DNA from: DATCSE01 sp036568605 | Lineage (GTDB): Bacteria > Pseudomonadota > Gammaproteobacteria > Burkholderiales > Burkholderiaceae_C | DNA: 11,751 bases | NCBI GenBank assembly: GCA_036568605.1 | Contig: DATCSE010000084.1 | Span: 1-11,751 of the forward strand | Direction of reading: 5' to 3' | Shown: positions 1-6,737 of the stretch, piece by piece | Layout of the letters: every line of letters starts with the position of its first letter | Position numbering within the stretch: the stretch's first letter is position 1 | Program-made: the position numbers and the translations under genes | Notes under the pieces: model-generated | What the model saw: the letters and a program-made list of their open reading frames with translations, nothing else | Database searches by the model: none | Told to the model about the DNA's origin: nothing

Positions 1-1
1 C

Positions 2-1060
2 GTCGATGCGGGACTGCAAGCCTGTGCGATCGAGGCGACCTCGATCGGCATCGTCGAGCATCGCCTGGCCGGCAGCAAGGTCGACATCGCGCTGTTCACG
101 AACTTCACGCAGGACCATCTCGACTATCACCGCACGATGGACGCGTACTGGGACGCGAAGGCCGAGCTGTTCGCGTGGCCGGGCTTGCGCGCCGCGGTGC
201 TGAACATCGACGATGCCCGCGGCGCGGCGCTCGCAGCCAGCGTGCGCGGACTGGATGTGTGGACCTATTCGGCGGCCGGTGCCGATGCGCGCTTGCGCGC
301 CCTCGACGTCGGCTATCGCGACGGCGGGCTGGCGTTCGAGGTGGTCGAAGGTGCCGAGCGCGCCGCGGTGCGCACCCGCTTGATCGGCGACTACAACGTC
401 GCGAACCTGCTCGCGGTGATCGGCGGCCTGCGTGCCGGCGGCATCGCACTGGCCGATGCAGCACGTGCTTGTGCGACCTTGACGCCGGTGCCGGGGCGGA
501 TGGATCGGGTCGCTACCGTTCGCCCTGAGCTTGTCGAAGGGCCGGTTGGCGCGGCTCGGACGGGGCTTCGACAAGCTCAGCCCGAACGGGTGGTGGGTCT
601 TCCCGAAGTCGTCGTCGACTACTCGCACACCCCTGACGCCCTCGAAAAGGCACTGCAAGCACTGCAACCGCTCGCCGCACAACGCCAAGGCGCGCTGTGG
701 TGCGTGTTCGGCTGCGGCGGCAACCGCGACGCCGGCAAGCGCCCGGTGATGGGTGCGATCGCGCAGCGGTTGGCGCAGCACGTGGTCGTCACCACCGACA
801 ACCCGCGCCTCGAGAACCCGGACGCGATCATCGAGCAGATCGTCGCCGGCTTCGACGCCGCCGGCACGAGACCGATCACGCTGACGAACCGCGCCGCGGC
901 CATCGCCCACGCGGTGCAGCACGCCGCCGCGCAGGACGTGATCCTGCTGGCCGGCAAGGGCCATGAGGATTACCAGGATGTGGGCGGCGTGAAGCTTCCG
1001 TTCTCCGATTTCGAGCAGGCCGCGGCCGCGCTCGCGCGCCGCGCGGGAGGTGCCGCATGA
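2..1060 (+). CDS. murE: MurE, UDP-MurNAc-tripeptide synthetase, 5'-truncated by the window
   Basis: Cytoplasmic Mur ligase that adds the third residue (meso-diaminopimelate in Gram-negatives) to UDP-MurNAc-L-Ala-D-Glu using ATP. The window holds the last 352 residues, read from base 2. The N-terminal domain and ATP P-loop lie upstream of base 1, roughly 145 residues if the protein is of usual length. Visible marks, numbered within the fragment: NFTQDHLDYH (34-43), the likely carbamylated Lys in DAKAELF (K53), PGRMDR (164-169), VVVDYSHTPDALEKAL (203-218), GCGGNRD (237-243), DNPR (266-269) and AGKGHEDYQ (317-325). DNPR is the family signature for diaminopimelate rather than lysine. Between PGRMDR and VVVDYSHT there are about 33 residues where E. 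coli MurE, from memory, has about 9. The excess is encoded by an inverted repeat (516-589) that stays in frame. The stop overlaps the murF start (ATGA). Identity is certain; effect of the insertion on activity is unknown, but the frame is intact and all later motifs are present. Confidence 0.97.
   Translation, partial: VDAGLQACAIEATSIGIVEHRLAGSKVDIALFTNFTQDHLDYHRTMDAYWDAKAELFAWPGLRAAVLNIDDARGAALAASVRGLDVWTYSAAGADARLRALDVGYRDGGLAFEVVEGAERAAVRTRLIGDYNVANLLAVIGGLRAGGIALADAARACATLTPVPGRMDRVATVRPELVEGPVGAARTGLRQAQPERVVGLPEVVVDYSHTPDALEKALQALQPLAAQRQGALWCVFGCGGNRDAGKRPVMGAIAQRLAQHVVVTTDNPRLENPDAIIEQIVAGFDAAGTRPITLTNRAAAIAHAVQHAAAQDVILLAGKGHEDYQDVGGVKLPFSDFEQAAAALARRAGGAA
516..589. repeat. Palindromic repeat element inserted in frame in murE
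   Basis: Two 25-bp arms in inverted orientation, 516-540 and 565-589, match at 22 of 25 positions and share the core CTTCGACAAGCTCAG (CTGAGCTTGTCGAAG in the left arm). A 24-base loop separates them. In the murE frame it encodes VRPELVEG...LRQAQPERV. Another frame gives GFDKLSPNG. From memory, these peptides and this core recur in many GC-rich proteobacterial genomes as a dispersed, mostly intergenic repeat; I could not count copies here. There is no stop codon in the murE frame. I see no clean target-site duplication. It lacks a U-tract, so it is not a terminator. Confidence 0.85.
1045..1050 (+). promoter_or_regulatory. Shine-Dalgarno of murF
   Basis: GGGAGG lies 6 bases before the ATG at 1057 and inside the last codons of murE. 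It decides the murF start: the ATG overlaps the murE stop as ATGA, while the next in-frame Met (1072) has no comparable site. Confidence 0.8.
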
Positions 1061-2487
1061 CGGCCACGACGATGCTGACGCTGGCCGAAGCGCACGCGCT
1101 GCTGCCCGGCTCGACGCTGATGGGCGACGGCGCGACCGCGTTCGCCCGCGTGCACAGCGACACGCGCAGCTTGCGGGCCGGCGACCTGTTCGTCGCGCTG
1201 AAGGGCGAGCGCTTCGATGCGCACGATTTCCTCGCGCAGGCCAAGGCCAGCGGCGCGGTCGCGGCGCTGGCCGAGCGCGGCCTGGCCGAGGCCGGCTTGC
1301 CGGGGCTGCAGGTCGCCGATTCGCTCGCCGCGCTGACCGAGCTGGCGCGCGCGTGGCGCAGCCGCTTCGACCTGCCGCTGATCGCCGTCACCGGCAGCAA
1401 CGGCAAGACCACGGTGACGCAGATGATCGCGACCATCCTGCGCACCTGGCTGGCCGATGCCGCGTTCGCGACCGCCGGCAATCTGAACAACCACATCGGC
1501 GTGCCGCTGACCCTGCTGCGGCTGCGCCGCGACGGGACGGCCTGGCATCGCGCCGGCGTCGTCGAGCTGGGCATGAACCACCCGGGCGAGATCGCGCAGC
1601 TCGCGGCGATCGCGAAGCCCACGGTGGCGCTGGTCAACAACGCGCAGCGCGAGCACCAGGAGTTCATGGCCAGCGTCGAGGCGGTCGCGCGCGAGAACGG
1701 CAGCGTCATCGAGGCGCTGGGGCCCGCGGGTGTCGCGGTGTTCCCGGCCGACGACGAATTCGCGGCGCTGTGGCACAGCCTTGCCGGTGCGCGGCCGACG
1801 CTCACGTTCGCGCTGCAGGGCCGCGCCGACGTGACCTGCCATGCCGAATGGGATCACGACCACTGGGCCATCCTGATGCAGACGCCGGCGGGCTCGGCGA
1901 CCCTGCAGCTGCGCGCAGCCGGCTGGCACAACGTCAAGAATGCGCTGGCCGCGGCTGCGTGTGCGCTTGCGGCCGGGTGCCCGCTGGATGCGATCCGCCG
2001 CGGCCTCGATGCATTTGCGCCGGTCAAGGGCCGTTCGCAGATCAAGGGCTTCGTGCGCGACGGCCATGCGGTCACGTTGGTCGACGACAGCTACAACGCG
2101 AACCCCGACTCGGTGCGCGCTGCGATCGACGTGCTTGCGTCGCTGCCCGGCCCGCGCTGGCTGGTGCTCGGCGACATGGGCGAAGTCGGCGACCAGGGCC
2201 CGGCGTTCCACGGCGAGGTCGGCGCCTATGCGAAGGAGCGCGGCATCGACGTGTTGTGGGTGGCCGGCGCGATGAGCCTGCACGCCGCGCAAGCATTCCC
2301 CGGCGCACGGCACTTCGATGCGGTCGAGTCGCTGCTCGCCGCGCTCGGCGAACGGCTCGCCGGCGCGCCGGCCTGCCGGGCGGTCGTTGTCAAGGGCTCG
2401 CGCTTCATGCGCATGGAACGGGTCGTCGAGGCGCTGCTCGCCGCGAGCGGCCCGCACGAAGGGGGAGGAGGCGCGCATGCTGCTTAG
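1057..2487 (+). CDS. murF: MurF, UDP-MurNAc-tripeptide-D-Ala-D-Ala ligase
   Basis: Cytoplasmic ATP-dependent ligase that attaches the D-Ala-D-Ala dipeptide (the product of Ddl, encoded downstream) to the MurE product, completing UDP-MurNAc-pentapeptide. 476 residues, within the usual 450-480. N-terminal UDP-substrate domain about 1-105 with HSDTRSLRAGDLFVAL (33-48). Central ATPase domain with P-loop TGSNGKTT (112-119), GNLNNHIGVPLTLL (141-154), VELGMNHPGEI (169-179) and NNAQREHQEFM (194-204). C-terminal domain with GWHNVKNALAA (289-299), DDSYNANPDS (343-352) and LGDMGEVG (371-378), ending in a KGSRFMRMERVVEAL stretch. The start is set by the ATGA overlap with murE and a GGGAGG site. The 3' end overlaps mraY by 11 bp. 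All expected catalytic motifs are present and nothing looks broken. Confidence 0.98.
   Translation: MTATTMLTLAEAHALLPGSTLMGDGATAFARVHSDTRSLRAGDLFVALKGERFDAHDFLAQAKASGAVAALAERGLAEAGLPGLQVADSLAALTELARAWRSRFDLPLIAVTGSNGKTTVTQMIATILRTWLADAAFATAGNLNNHIGVPLTLLRLRRDGTAWHRAGVVELGMNHPGEIAQLAAIAKPTVALVNNAQREHQEFMASVEAVARENGSVIEALGPAGVAVFPADDEFAALWHSLAGARPTLTFALQGRADVTCHAEWDHDHWAILMQTPAGSATLQLRAAGWHNVKNALAAAACALAAGCPLDAIRRGLDAFAPVKGRSQIKGFVRDGHAVTLVDDSYNANPDSVRAAIDVLASLPGPRWLVLGDMGEVGDQGPAFHGEVGAYAKERGIDVLWVAGAMSLHAAQAFPGARHFDAVESLLAALGERLAGAPACRAVVVKGSRFMRMERVVEALLAASGPHEGGGGAHAA
2464..2471 (+). promoter_or_regulatory. Tandem Shine-Dalgarno of mraY
   Basis: GGAGGAGG holds two overlapping GGAGG motifs, 8 and 5 bases before the ATG at 2477. 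It lies inside the murF C-terminal codons and sets the mraY start, since the upstream part of the open frame is only murF shadow. Confidence 0.75.
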
Positions 2488-3655
2488 CCTCGCGAACTGG
2501 CTGCAGACCTTGTCGCCCGAGTTCGGCTTCTTCCGCGTGTTCCAGTACATCACGTTCCGCGCGGTGATGGCGGCGATGACCTCGCTGCTGATCGGCCTGG
2601 TGTTCGGCCCGTGGGTCATCGCACGGCTGACCTCGCTGAAGATCGGCCAGCCGGTGCGCGCCTACGGCGTCGACACGCACCTCGCGAAGACCGGCACGCC
2701 GACGATGGGCGGCGTGCTGATCCTGATCGGCATCGGCGTCTCGACGCTGCTCTGGTTCGACTGGAGCAACCGCTTCGTCTGGATCGTGATGGTCGTGACC
2801 ATAGGCTTCGGCGCGATCGGCTGGGTCGACGACTGGCGCAAGGTCGTGCAGAAGAACCCCGAGGGCATGCCGTCGGGCGAGAAGTACTTCTGGCAGTCGG
2901 TGATCGGGCTGGTCGCGGCGCTGTACCTCGCGTTCAGCGTGTCGGAGACCTCGAACCTGCGCGTGCTGGAGCTGTTCCTGCGCTGGGTGCAGAGCGGCTT
3001 CTCGAACGAGCTGCCGCCCAAGGCCGACCTGATCGTGCCGTTCTTCAAGACCATCAGCTACCCGCTGGGCGTGTTCGGCTTCATCGCGCTGACCTACTTC
3101 GTGATCGTGGGCGCGAGCAATGCGGTGAACCTGACCGACGGGCTCGACGGCCTCGCCATCATGCCGGTCGTGATGGTGGGCTCGGCGCTGGGCATCTTCG
3201 CGTACGTGACCGGCAGCGCGACCTTCTCGAAGTACCTGCTGTTCCCGTACATCCCGGGCGCCGGCGAGCTCTTGATCTTTTGCGCGTCGATGGCCGGCGC
3301 CGGCCTCGCGTTCCTGTGGTTCAACACGCACCCGGCGCAGGTGTTCATGGGCGATGTGGGCGCGCTCGCGCTGGGCGGCGCGCTCGGCACGATCGCGGTG
3401 ATCACGCGCCAGGAAATCGTGCTCGGGATCATGGGCGGCGTGTTCGTCGCCGAAGCGCTCTCGGTGATGCTGCAGGTCAGCTGGTTCAAGTTCACGAAGA
3501 AGCGTTACGGCACCGGTCAGCGCATCCTGAAGATGGCGCCGCTGCACCACCACTTCGAGAAGTCCGGCTGGAAGGAAACGCAGGTGGTCGTGCGTTTCTG
3601 GATCGTCACGATGTTGCTGTGCTTGATCGGCCTGGCGTCTTTGAAACTGCGGTGA
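2477..3655 (+). CDS. mraY: MraY, phospho-MurNAc-pentapeptide translocase
   Basis: Inner-membrane enzyme that transfers phospho-MurNAc-pentapeptide from UDP to undecaprenyl phosphate, making lipid I. 392 residues, a length I recall as typical for Burkholderiales and longer than the 360 of E. coli. Motifs: GTPTMGGVLI (73-82), the catalytic Asp pair in GWVDDWRK (D118, D119), NAVNLTDGLDGLA (215-227), MGDVGALALGG (291-301) and the cytoplasmic loop MAPLHHHFEKSGW (353-365). Several strongly hydrophobic segments fit the ten-helix family topology. The hydrophilic stretch at about 155-190 (SETSNLRV...NELPPKADL) is part of the extra length. The start follows a strong GGAGGAGG and overlaps the murF end by 11 bp. 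The stop TGA shares its last base with the murD ATG. Complete and ordinary. Confidence 0.98.
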   Translation: MLLSLANWLQTLSPEFGFFRVFQYITFRAVMAAMTSLLIGLVFGPWVIARLTSLKIGQPVRAYGVDTHLAKTGTPTMGGVLILIGIGVSTLLWFDWSNRFVWIVMVVTIGFGAIGWVDDWRKVVQKNPEGMPSGEKYFWQSVIGLVAALYLAFSVSETSNLRVLELFLRWVQSGFSNELPPKADLIVPFFKTISYPLGVFGFIALTYFVIVGASNAVNLTDGLDGLAIMPVVMVGSALGIFAYVTGSATFSKYLLFPYIPGAGELLIFCASMAGAGLAFLWFNTHPAQVFMGDVGALALGGALGTIAVITRQEIVLGIMGGVFVAEALSVMLQVSWFKFTKKRYGTGQRILKMAPLHHHFEKSGWKETQVVVRFWIVTMLLCLIGLASLKLR

Positions 3656-5481
3656 TGATGGATTTCCTGAAAGACGCGACGGTATTGGTGCTGGGCCTCG
3701 GCGAATCGGGGCTCGCGATGGCGCGCTGGTGCGCCGGTCGCGGCGCGGCCGTGCGCGTCTGGGATTCGCGCGAGCCGCCGCCGCACGAAGCGACGTTGGC
3801 CGAGCATGTGCCCAACGCGCAGTGGCAGCGCGGCCCGTTGACCGACGAGGCGTTCGCCGGCGTGCAACTCGTGCTGAAGAGCCCCGGCCTTGCACCCAGC
3901 GACGAGCGCATCGCCGCGCCGTTGGGGCGCGCGGTCGCGATGGGCATTCCCGTGATGGGCGAGCTCGATCTGTTCGCGCGCGCGTTGGCCGATTTGAAGG
4001 CCGAGCGGGGTTACGCGCCCAAGGTGCTCGCGATCACCGGGACCAACGGCAAGACGACGACGACCGCGCTGACAGCGCTGCTGGTCGAGCGCACCGGCCG
4101 GCGCGTGGCGGCGGCCGGCAATATCGGGCCGACGATGTTGCAGACGCTGGCCGAGGCGCTGGCGCTGGAAGGGGATGCGACGCGGGCGGTTGATGAGGCA
4201 GCGACTGGGGTGGGAGAGGCTGCGGTCGGCGGCACCGAAGAGCATGTTGGCCCTCACCCCGGCCCTCTCCCAGAGGGAGAGGGGGCCAACACCGATGGAG
4301 ATGGCACGGAACTCCCTCTCCCCCTGGGAGAGGGCGGGGGTGAGGGCCAACGCGAGGGCACCGACGACGCGCAAGGCGCACTGATCCTCCCTGACCCCGC
4401 GCCGGCCGCCCCGGTCTTCGAGCATCTGCCGGAAGTCTGGGTCCTCGAACTCTCGAGCTTCCAGCTCGACAACGTCAAAGGCTTCGAGCCCAGCGCCGCC
4501 GCGATCCTGAACGTCACGCAGGACCACCTGGACTGGCACGGTTCGATGGAAGCCTATGCGGCAGCGAAGGCGCGCATCTTCGGCGAGCACGCGGTGCTCG
4601 TGATCAACCGCGACGACCCGGCGGTCGAGGCGTTGGTGCCCGCGCCGGTGCAGCTCAAGGGCACGCGCGGCAAGCCGGCGCGGATGGTCGAGCGCGAGGT
4701 CGTGCGCTTCGGGCTGGACGCCCCGCGCCGCCCCGGCGACTTCGGCCTCGTCGACGAGAACGGCATGGCCTGGCTGGTGCGCGCCCGCGAGCTCGACGAG
4801 ACGCTGAAGCGCCCGTCCGGCCGCGCGGCGAAGAGCGCCGCCGCGGCCGAACCCGAGGAGCTGTTCATCCAACGTCTGATGCCGGCCGATGCGCAGCGCG
4901 TGCGCGGCCGCCTCAACGCGTCGAACGCGCTGGCCGCGCTGGCGCTGGCGACCGCGATCGGCTGCCCGCTCGCGCCGATGCTGCATGGCCTGCGCGAGTA
5001 CGAGGGCGAGCCGCACCGCGTGCAGTACGTCGCGACGCACCACGGCGTCGACGCGTTCGACGACAGCAAGGGCACCAACGTCGGCGCGACGGTGGCCGCG
5101 CTGAACGGCCTGGGCGCCGACCGTGCGCCGGGCAAGATCGTCGTGATCCTCGGCGGCGACGGCAAGGGGCAGGACTTCTCGCCGCTGGCCGAGCCGATGC
5201 GCCGCTACGTCCGTGCCGTCGCGACGATAGGCCGCGATGCCGAGGCGATCGAGGCGGCGATCGCGCCGGCGCTGGGCGACGGCGGCATCGCGCAGCAGCG
5301 TCACGCGAGCCTCGAAGCCGCGACCCGCTGGTGCTTCGAGCGCGCGCATGCCGGCGATGCGGTGCTGCTGAGCCCGGCCTGCGCGAGCCTGGACATGTTC
5401 CGCAACTACGCGCACCGCGCCGAGGTGTTCGTGCACACGGTGCATGCGCTGGTGGCCGATGACGGCGGGGTGATCGCATGA
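3655..5481 (+). CDS. murD: MurD, UDP-MurNAc-L-Ala-D-Glu ligase, enlarged by insertions
   Basis: Cytoplasmic ATP-dependent ligase that adds D-Glu to UDP-MurNAc-L-Ala. 608 residues against about 440 in E. coli. N-terminal Rossmann-like domain with VLGLGESGLA (12-21) and KSPGLAPS (75-82). ATPase domain with P-loop TGTNGKTT (128-135), NIGPTMLQTL (156-165), LELSSFQLD (264-272), NVTQDHLDWH (286-295) and the likely carbamylated Lys in AAAKARIF (K305). C-terminal domain with RGRLNASNALAALA (418-431), DDSKGTNVGAT (469-479), ILGGDGKGQDFSPL (498-511) and LSPACASLDMF (572-582). Two regions account for the size: about 171-257, low-complexity and containing a palindromic repeat, and about 340-412, a milder expansion. 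Both fall between conserved blocks. The start is at 3655, sharing one base with the mraY stop; 3658 (the second ATG) is equally possible, and neither has an evident Shine-Dalgarno, suggesting re-initiation. The 3' end overlaps ftsW as ATGA. Confidence 0.96.
   Translation: MMDFLKDATVLVLGLGESGLAMARWCAGRGAAVRVWDSREPPPHEATLAEHVPNAQWQRGPLTDEAFAGVQLVLKSPGLAPSDERIAAPLGRAVAMGIPVMGELDLFARALADLKAERGYAPKVLAITGTNGKTTTTALTALLVERTGRRVAAAGNIGPTMLQTLAEALALEGDATRAVDEAATGVGEAAVGGTEEHVGPHPGPLPEGEGANTDGDGTELPLPLGEGGGEGQREGTDDAQGALILPDPAPAAPVFEHLPEVWVLELSSFQLDNVKGFEPSAAAILNVTQDHLDWHGSMEAYAAAKARIFGEHAVLVINRDDPAVEALVPAPVQLKGTRGKPARMVEREVVRFGLDAPRRPGDFGLVDENGMAWLVRARELDETLKRPSGRAAKSAAAAEPEELFIQRLMPADAQRVRGRLNASNALAALALATAIGCPLAPMLHGLREYEGEPHRVQYVATHHGVDAFDDSKGTNVGATVAALNGLGADRAPGKIVVILGGDGKGQDFSPLAEPMRRYVRAVATIGRDAEAIEAAIAPALGDGGIAQQRHASLEAATRWCFERAHAGDAVLLSPACASLDMFRNYAHRAEVFVHTVHALVADDGGVIA
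4247..4350. repeat. Double-hairpin palindromic repeat inserted in frame in murD
   Basis: Perfect 14-bp outer arms (TTGGCCCTCACCCC at 4247-4260, its complement at 4337-4350) enclose two hairpins with 9-bp perfect stems CCCTCTCCC/GGGAGAGGG: 4263-4271 with 4275-4283 (loop AGA), and 4314-4322 with 4326-4334 (loop CCT). The murD frame gives PHPGPLPEGEG and LPLPLGEGGGEG. Another frame gives LTPALSQRERG and LSPWERAGVRAN. From memory, such peptides are the familiar signature of a dispersed palindromic repeat found mainly between genes in proteobacteria. There is no stop in the murD frame. Hairpins lack a U-tract, so this is not an intrinsic terminator. Confidence 0.88.
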
Positions 5482-6737
5482 CGGCACTGGCGAGCGCCAA
5501 GACTTTCGCCGGCAAGCTGCGCGCTCGCGGCACGAAGGCGGAGAGCAGCGGGCCGATCCCGGTGCGCGACTGGATCGCGACCGGCGCCGGCCAGCCGACC
5601 CGCCTGCTCGGCTTCGACCAGACGCTGGTCTGCGTCGTGCTCGCGCTGCTCGCGTTCGGCATCGTGATGGTCTACAGCGCGTCGGTCGCGTTGCCCGACA
5701 GCCCGAAGTTCGCGCGTTATGTGCCGACCTACTTCATGACCCGGCAGATCCTGTTCGTCGCGGTCGGCCTGGTCGCGGCGCTGCTGGCGGTGCAGGTGCC
5801 GCTCGCGTTCTGGGAGAAGGCTTCGCCGTGGATCTTCGTCGGCGCGCTGCTGCTGCTGGTGGTCGTGCTGGTGCCGGGCATCGGCAAAGGCGTCAACGGC
5901 GCGCACCGCTGGATCCCGATCGGCCCGTTCAGCATGCAGCCCAGCGAGATCGCGAAGTTCGCGATCGCGCTGTACGCGGCCGGCTACATGGTGCGCAAGA
6001 TGGACGCGCGCGAGAACTTCCTGCAGGCGGTGATCCCGATGGCGATCTCGCTGGGCGTGATCGGCCTGTTGCTGCTGGCCGAGCCCGACATGGGCGCGTT
6101 CATGGTGATCGCGACGATCGCGATGGGCATCCTGTTCCTCGGCGGCGTCAACGGCCGGATGTTCCTGCTGATCAGCGCGGTGCTGACCAGCGCGTTCGTG
6201 CTGATGATCACACTCTCGCCGTGGCGCCGCGAGCGCATCTTCGCGTACCTGAACCCCTGGGACGAGAAGTACACGCTGGGCAAGGCCTACCAGCTTTCAC
6301 ATTCGCTGATCGCGTTCGGCCGCGGCGAGATCTTCGGCCAGGGGCTGGGCGGCAGCGTCGAGAAGCTGCACTACCTGCCCGAGGCGCACACCGACTTCCT
6401 GCTCGCGGTGATCGGCGAGGAGCTGGGCTTCGTCGGCGTCGCCTGCGTGATCGTCGCGTTCTTCTGGCTCGCGCGCCGCGTGTTCCACATCGGCCGCCAG
6501 GCGATCGCGCTGGACCGCGTGTTTGCCGGCCTGTATGCGCAAGGCATCGGCATCTGGATGGGCGGGCAGGCGTTCATCAACATGGGCGTGAACCTGGGCG
6601 TGCTGCCGACCAAGGGGCTGACCTTGCCGCTGCTGAGCTATGGCGGATCGGCGGTGCTGATGAACCTGGTGGCGCTCGCGGTCGTATTGCGTGTCGACAT
6701 CGAAAACAGGCAGCTCATGCGCGGAGGCCGCGCATGA
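5478..6737 (+). CDS. ftsW: FtsW, septal SEDS peptidoglycan polymerase
   Basis: Integral inner-membrane SEDS-family glycosyltransferase that polymerises lipid II at the division site with its partner FtsI. 419 residues with a cytoplasmic N-terminal tail of about 45 residues, then about ten hydrophobic segments (for example 48-70, 88-107, 118-134, 183-201, 206-223, 228-246, 308-330, 383-405). Family motifs: NGAHRWIPIGPFSMQPSEIAKF (about 140-161), LLAEPDMG (199-206), the large periplasmic loop with YLNPWDEKYTLGKAYQ (257-272), GEIFGQGLGGS (283-293) and PEAHTDF (301-307; D306 corresponds to the catalytic Asp of SEDS enzymes), and GVLPTKGLTLPLLSYGGSA (374-392). The start overlaps the murD stop as ATGA, with only a weak G-rich site upstream. 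The last ten residues, NRQLMRGGRA, are encoded by a 33-bp sequence repeated in front of murG. Confidence 0.98.
   Translation: MTALASAKTFAGKLRARGTKAESSGPIPVRDWIATGAGQPTRLLGFDQTLVCVVLALLAFGIVMVYSASVALPDSPKFARYVPTYFMTRQILFVAVGLVAALLAVQVPLAFWEKASPWIFVGALLLLVVVLVPGIGKGVNGAHRWIPIGPFSMQPSEIAKFAIALYAAGYMVRKMDARENFLQAVIPMAISLGVIGLLLLAEPDMGAFMVIATIAMGILFLGGVNGRMFLLISAVLTSAFVLMITLSPWRRERIFAYLNPWDEKYTLGKAYQLSHSLIAFGRGEIFGQGLGGSVEKLHYLPEAHTDFLLAVIGEELGFVGVACVIVAFFWLARRVFHIGRQAIALDRVFAGLYAQGIGIWMGGQAFINMGVNLGVLPTKGLTLPLLSYGGSAVLMNLVALAVVLRVDIENRQLMRGGRA
6705..6737 (+). repeat. 33-bp direct repeat, copy 1 (ftsW 3' end)
   Basis: Identical over 33 bases to 6857-6889. It encodes the last ten FtsW residues and stop, and contains GGAGG followed by an ATGA start-stop overlap. 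The inner 19 bases at 6717-6735 form a perfect hairpin (8-bp arms, loop AGG). The offset between copies is 152 bp. Confidence 0.93.

Noticed and set aside
516..589. murE as a pseudogene broken by the repeat
   Set aside because: The frame continues through the insert without a stop and DNPR, GCGGNRD and AGKGHEDYQ follow in order.
4263..4334. Hairpins in murD as a Rho-independent terminator
   Set aside because: No run of T follows either stem and they lie within an intact coding frame whose later motifs are all present.
2611..5481. 956-codon frame suggesting a protein fused to MurD
   Set aside because: The part before 3655 is an out-of-frame reading of mraY; the MurD N-terminus starts at 3655 or 3658.
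3517..5487. Long antisense open frame (656 codons) opposite murD
   Set aside because: It is a shadow of the high third-position GC of murD; the product is Arg/Ala-rich with no recognisable domain, and the + strand frame holds every MurD motif.
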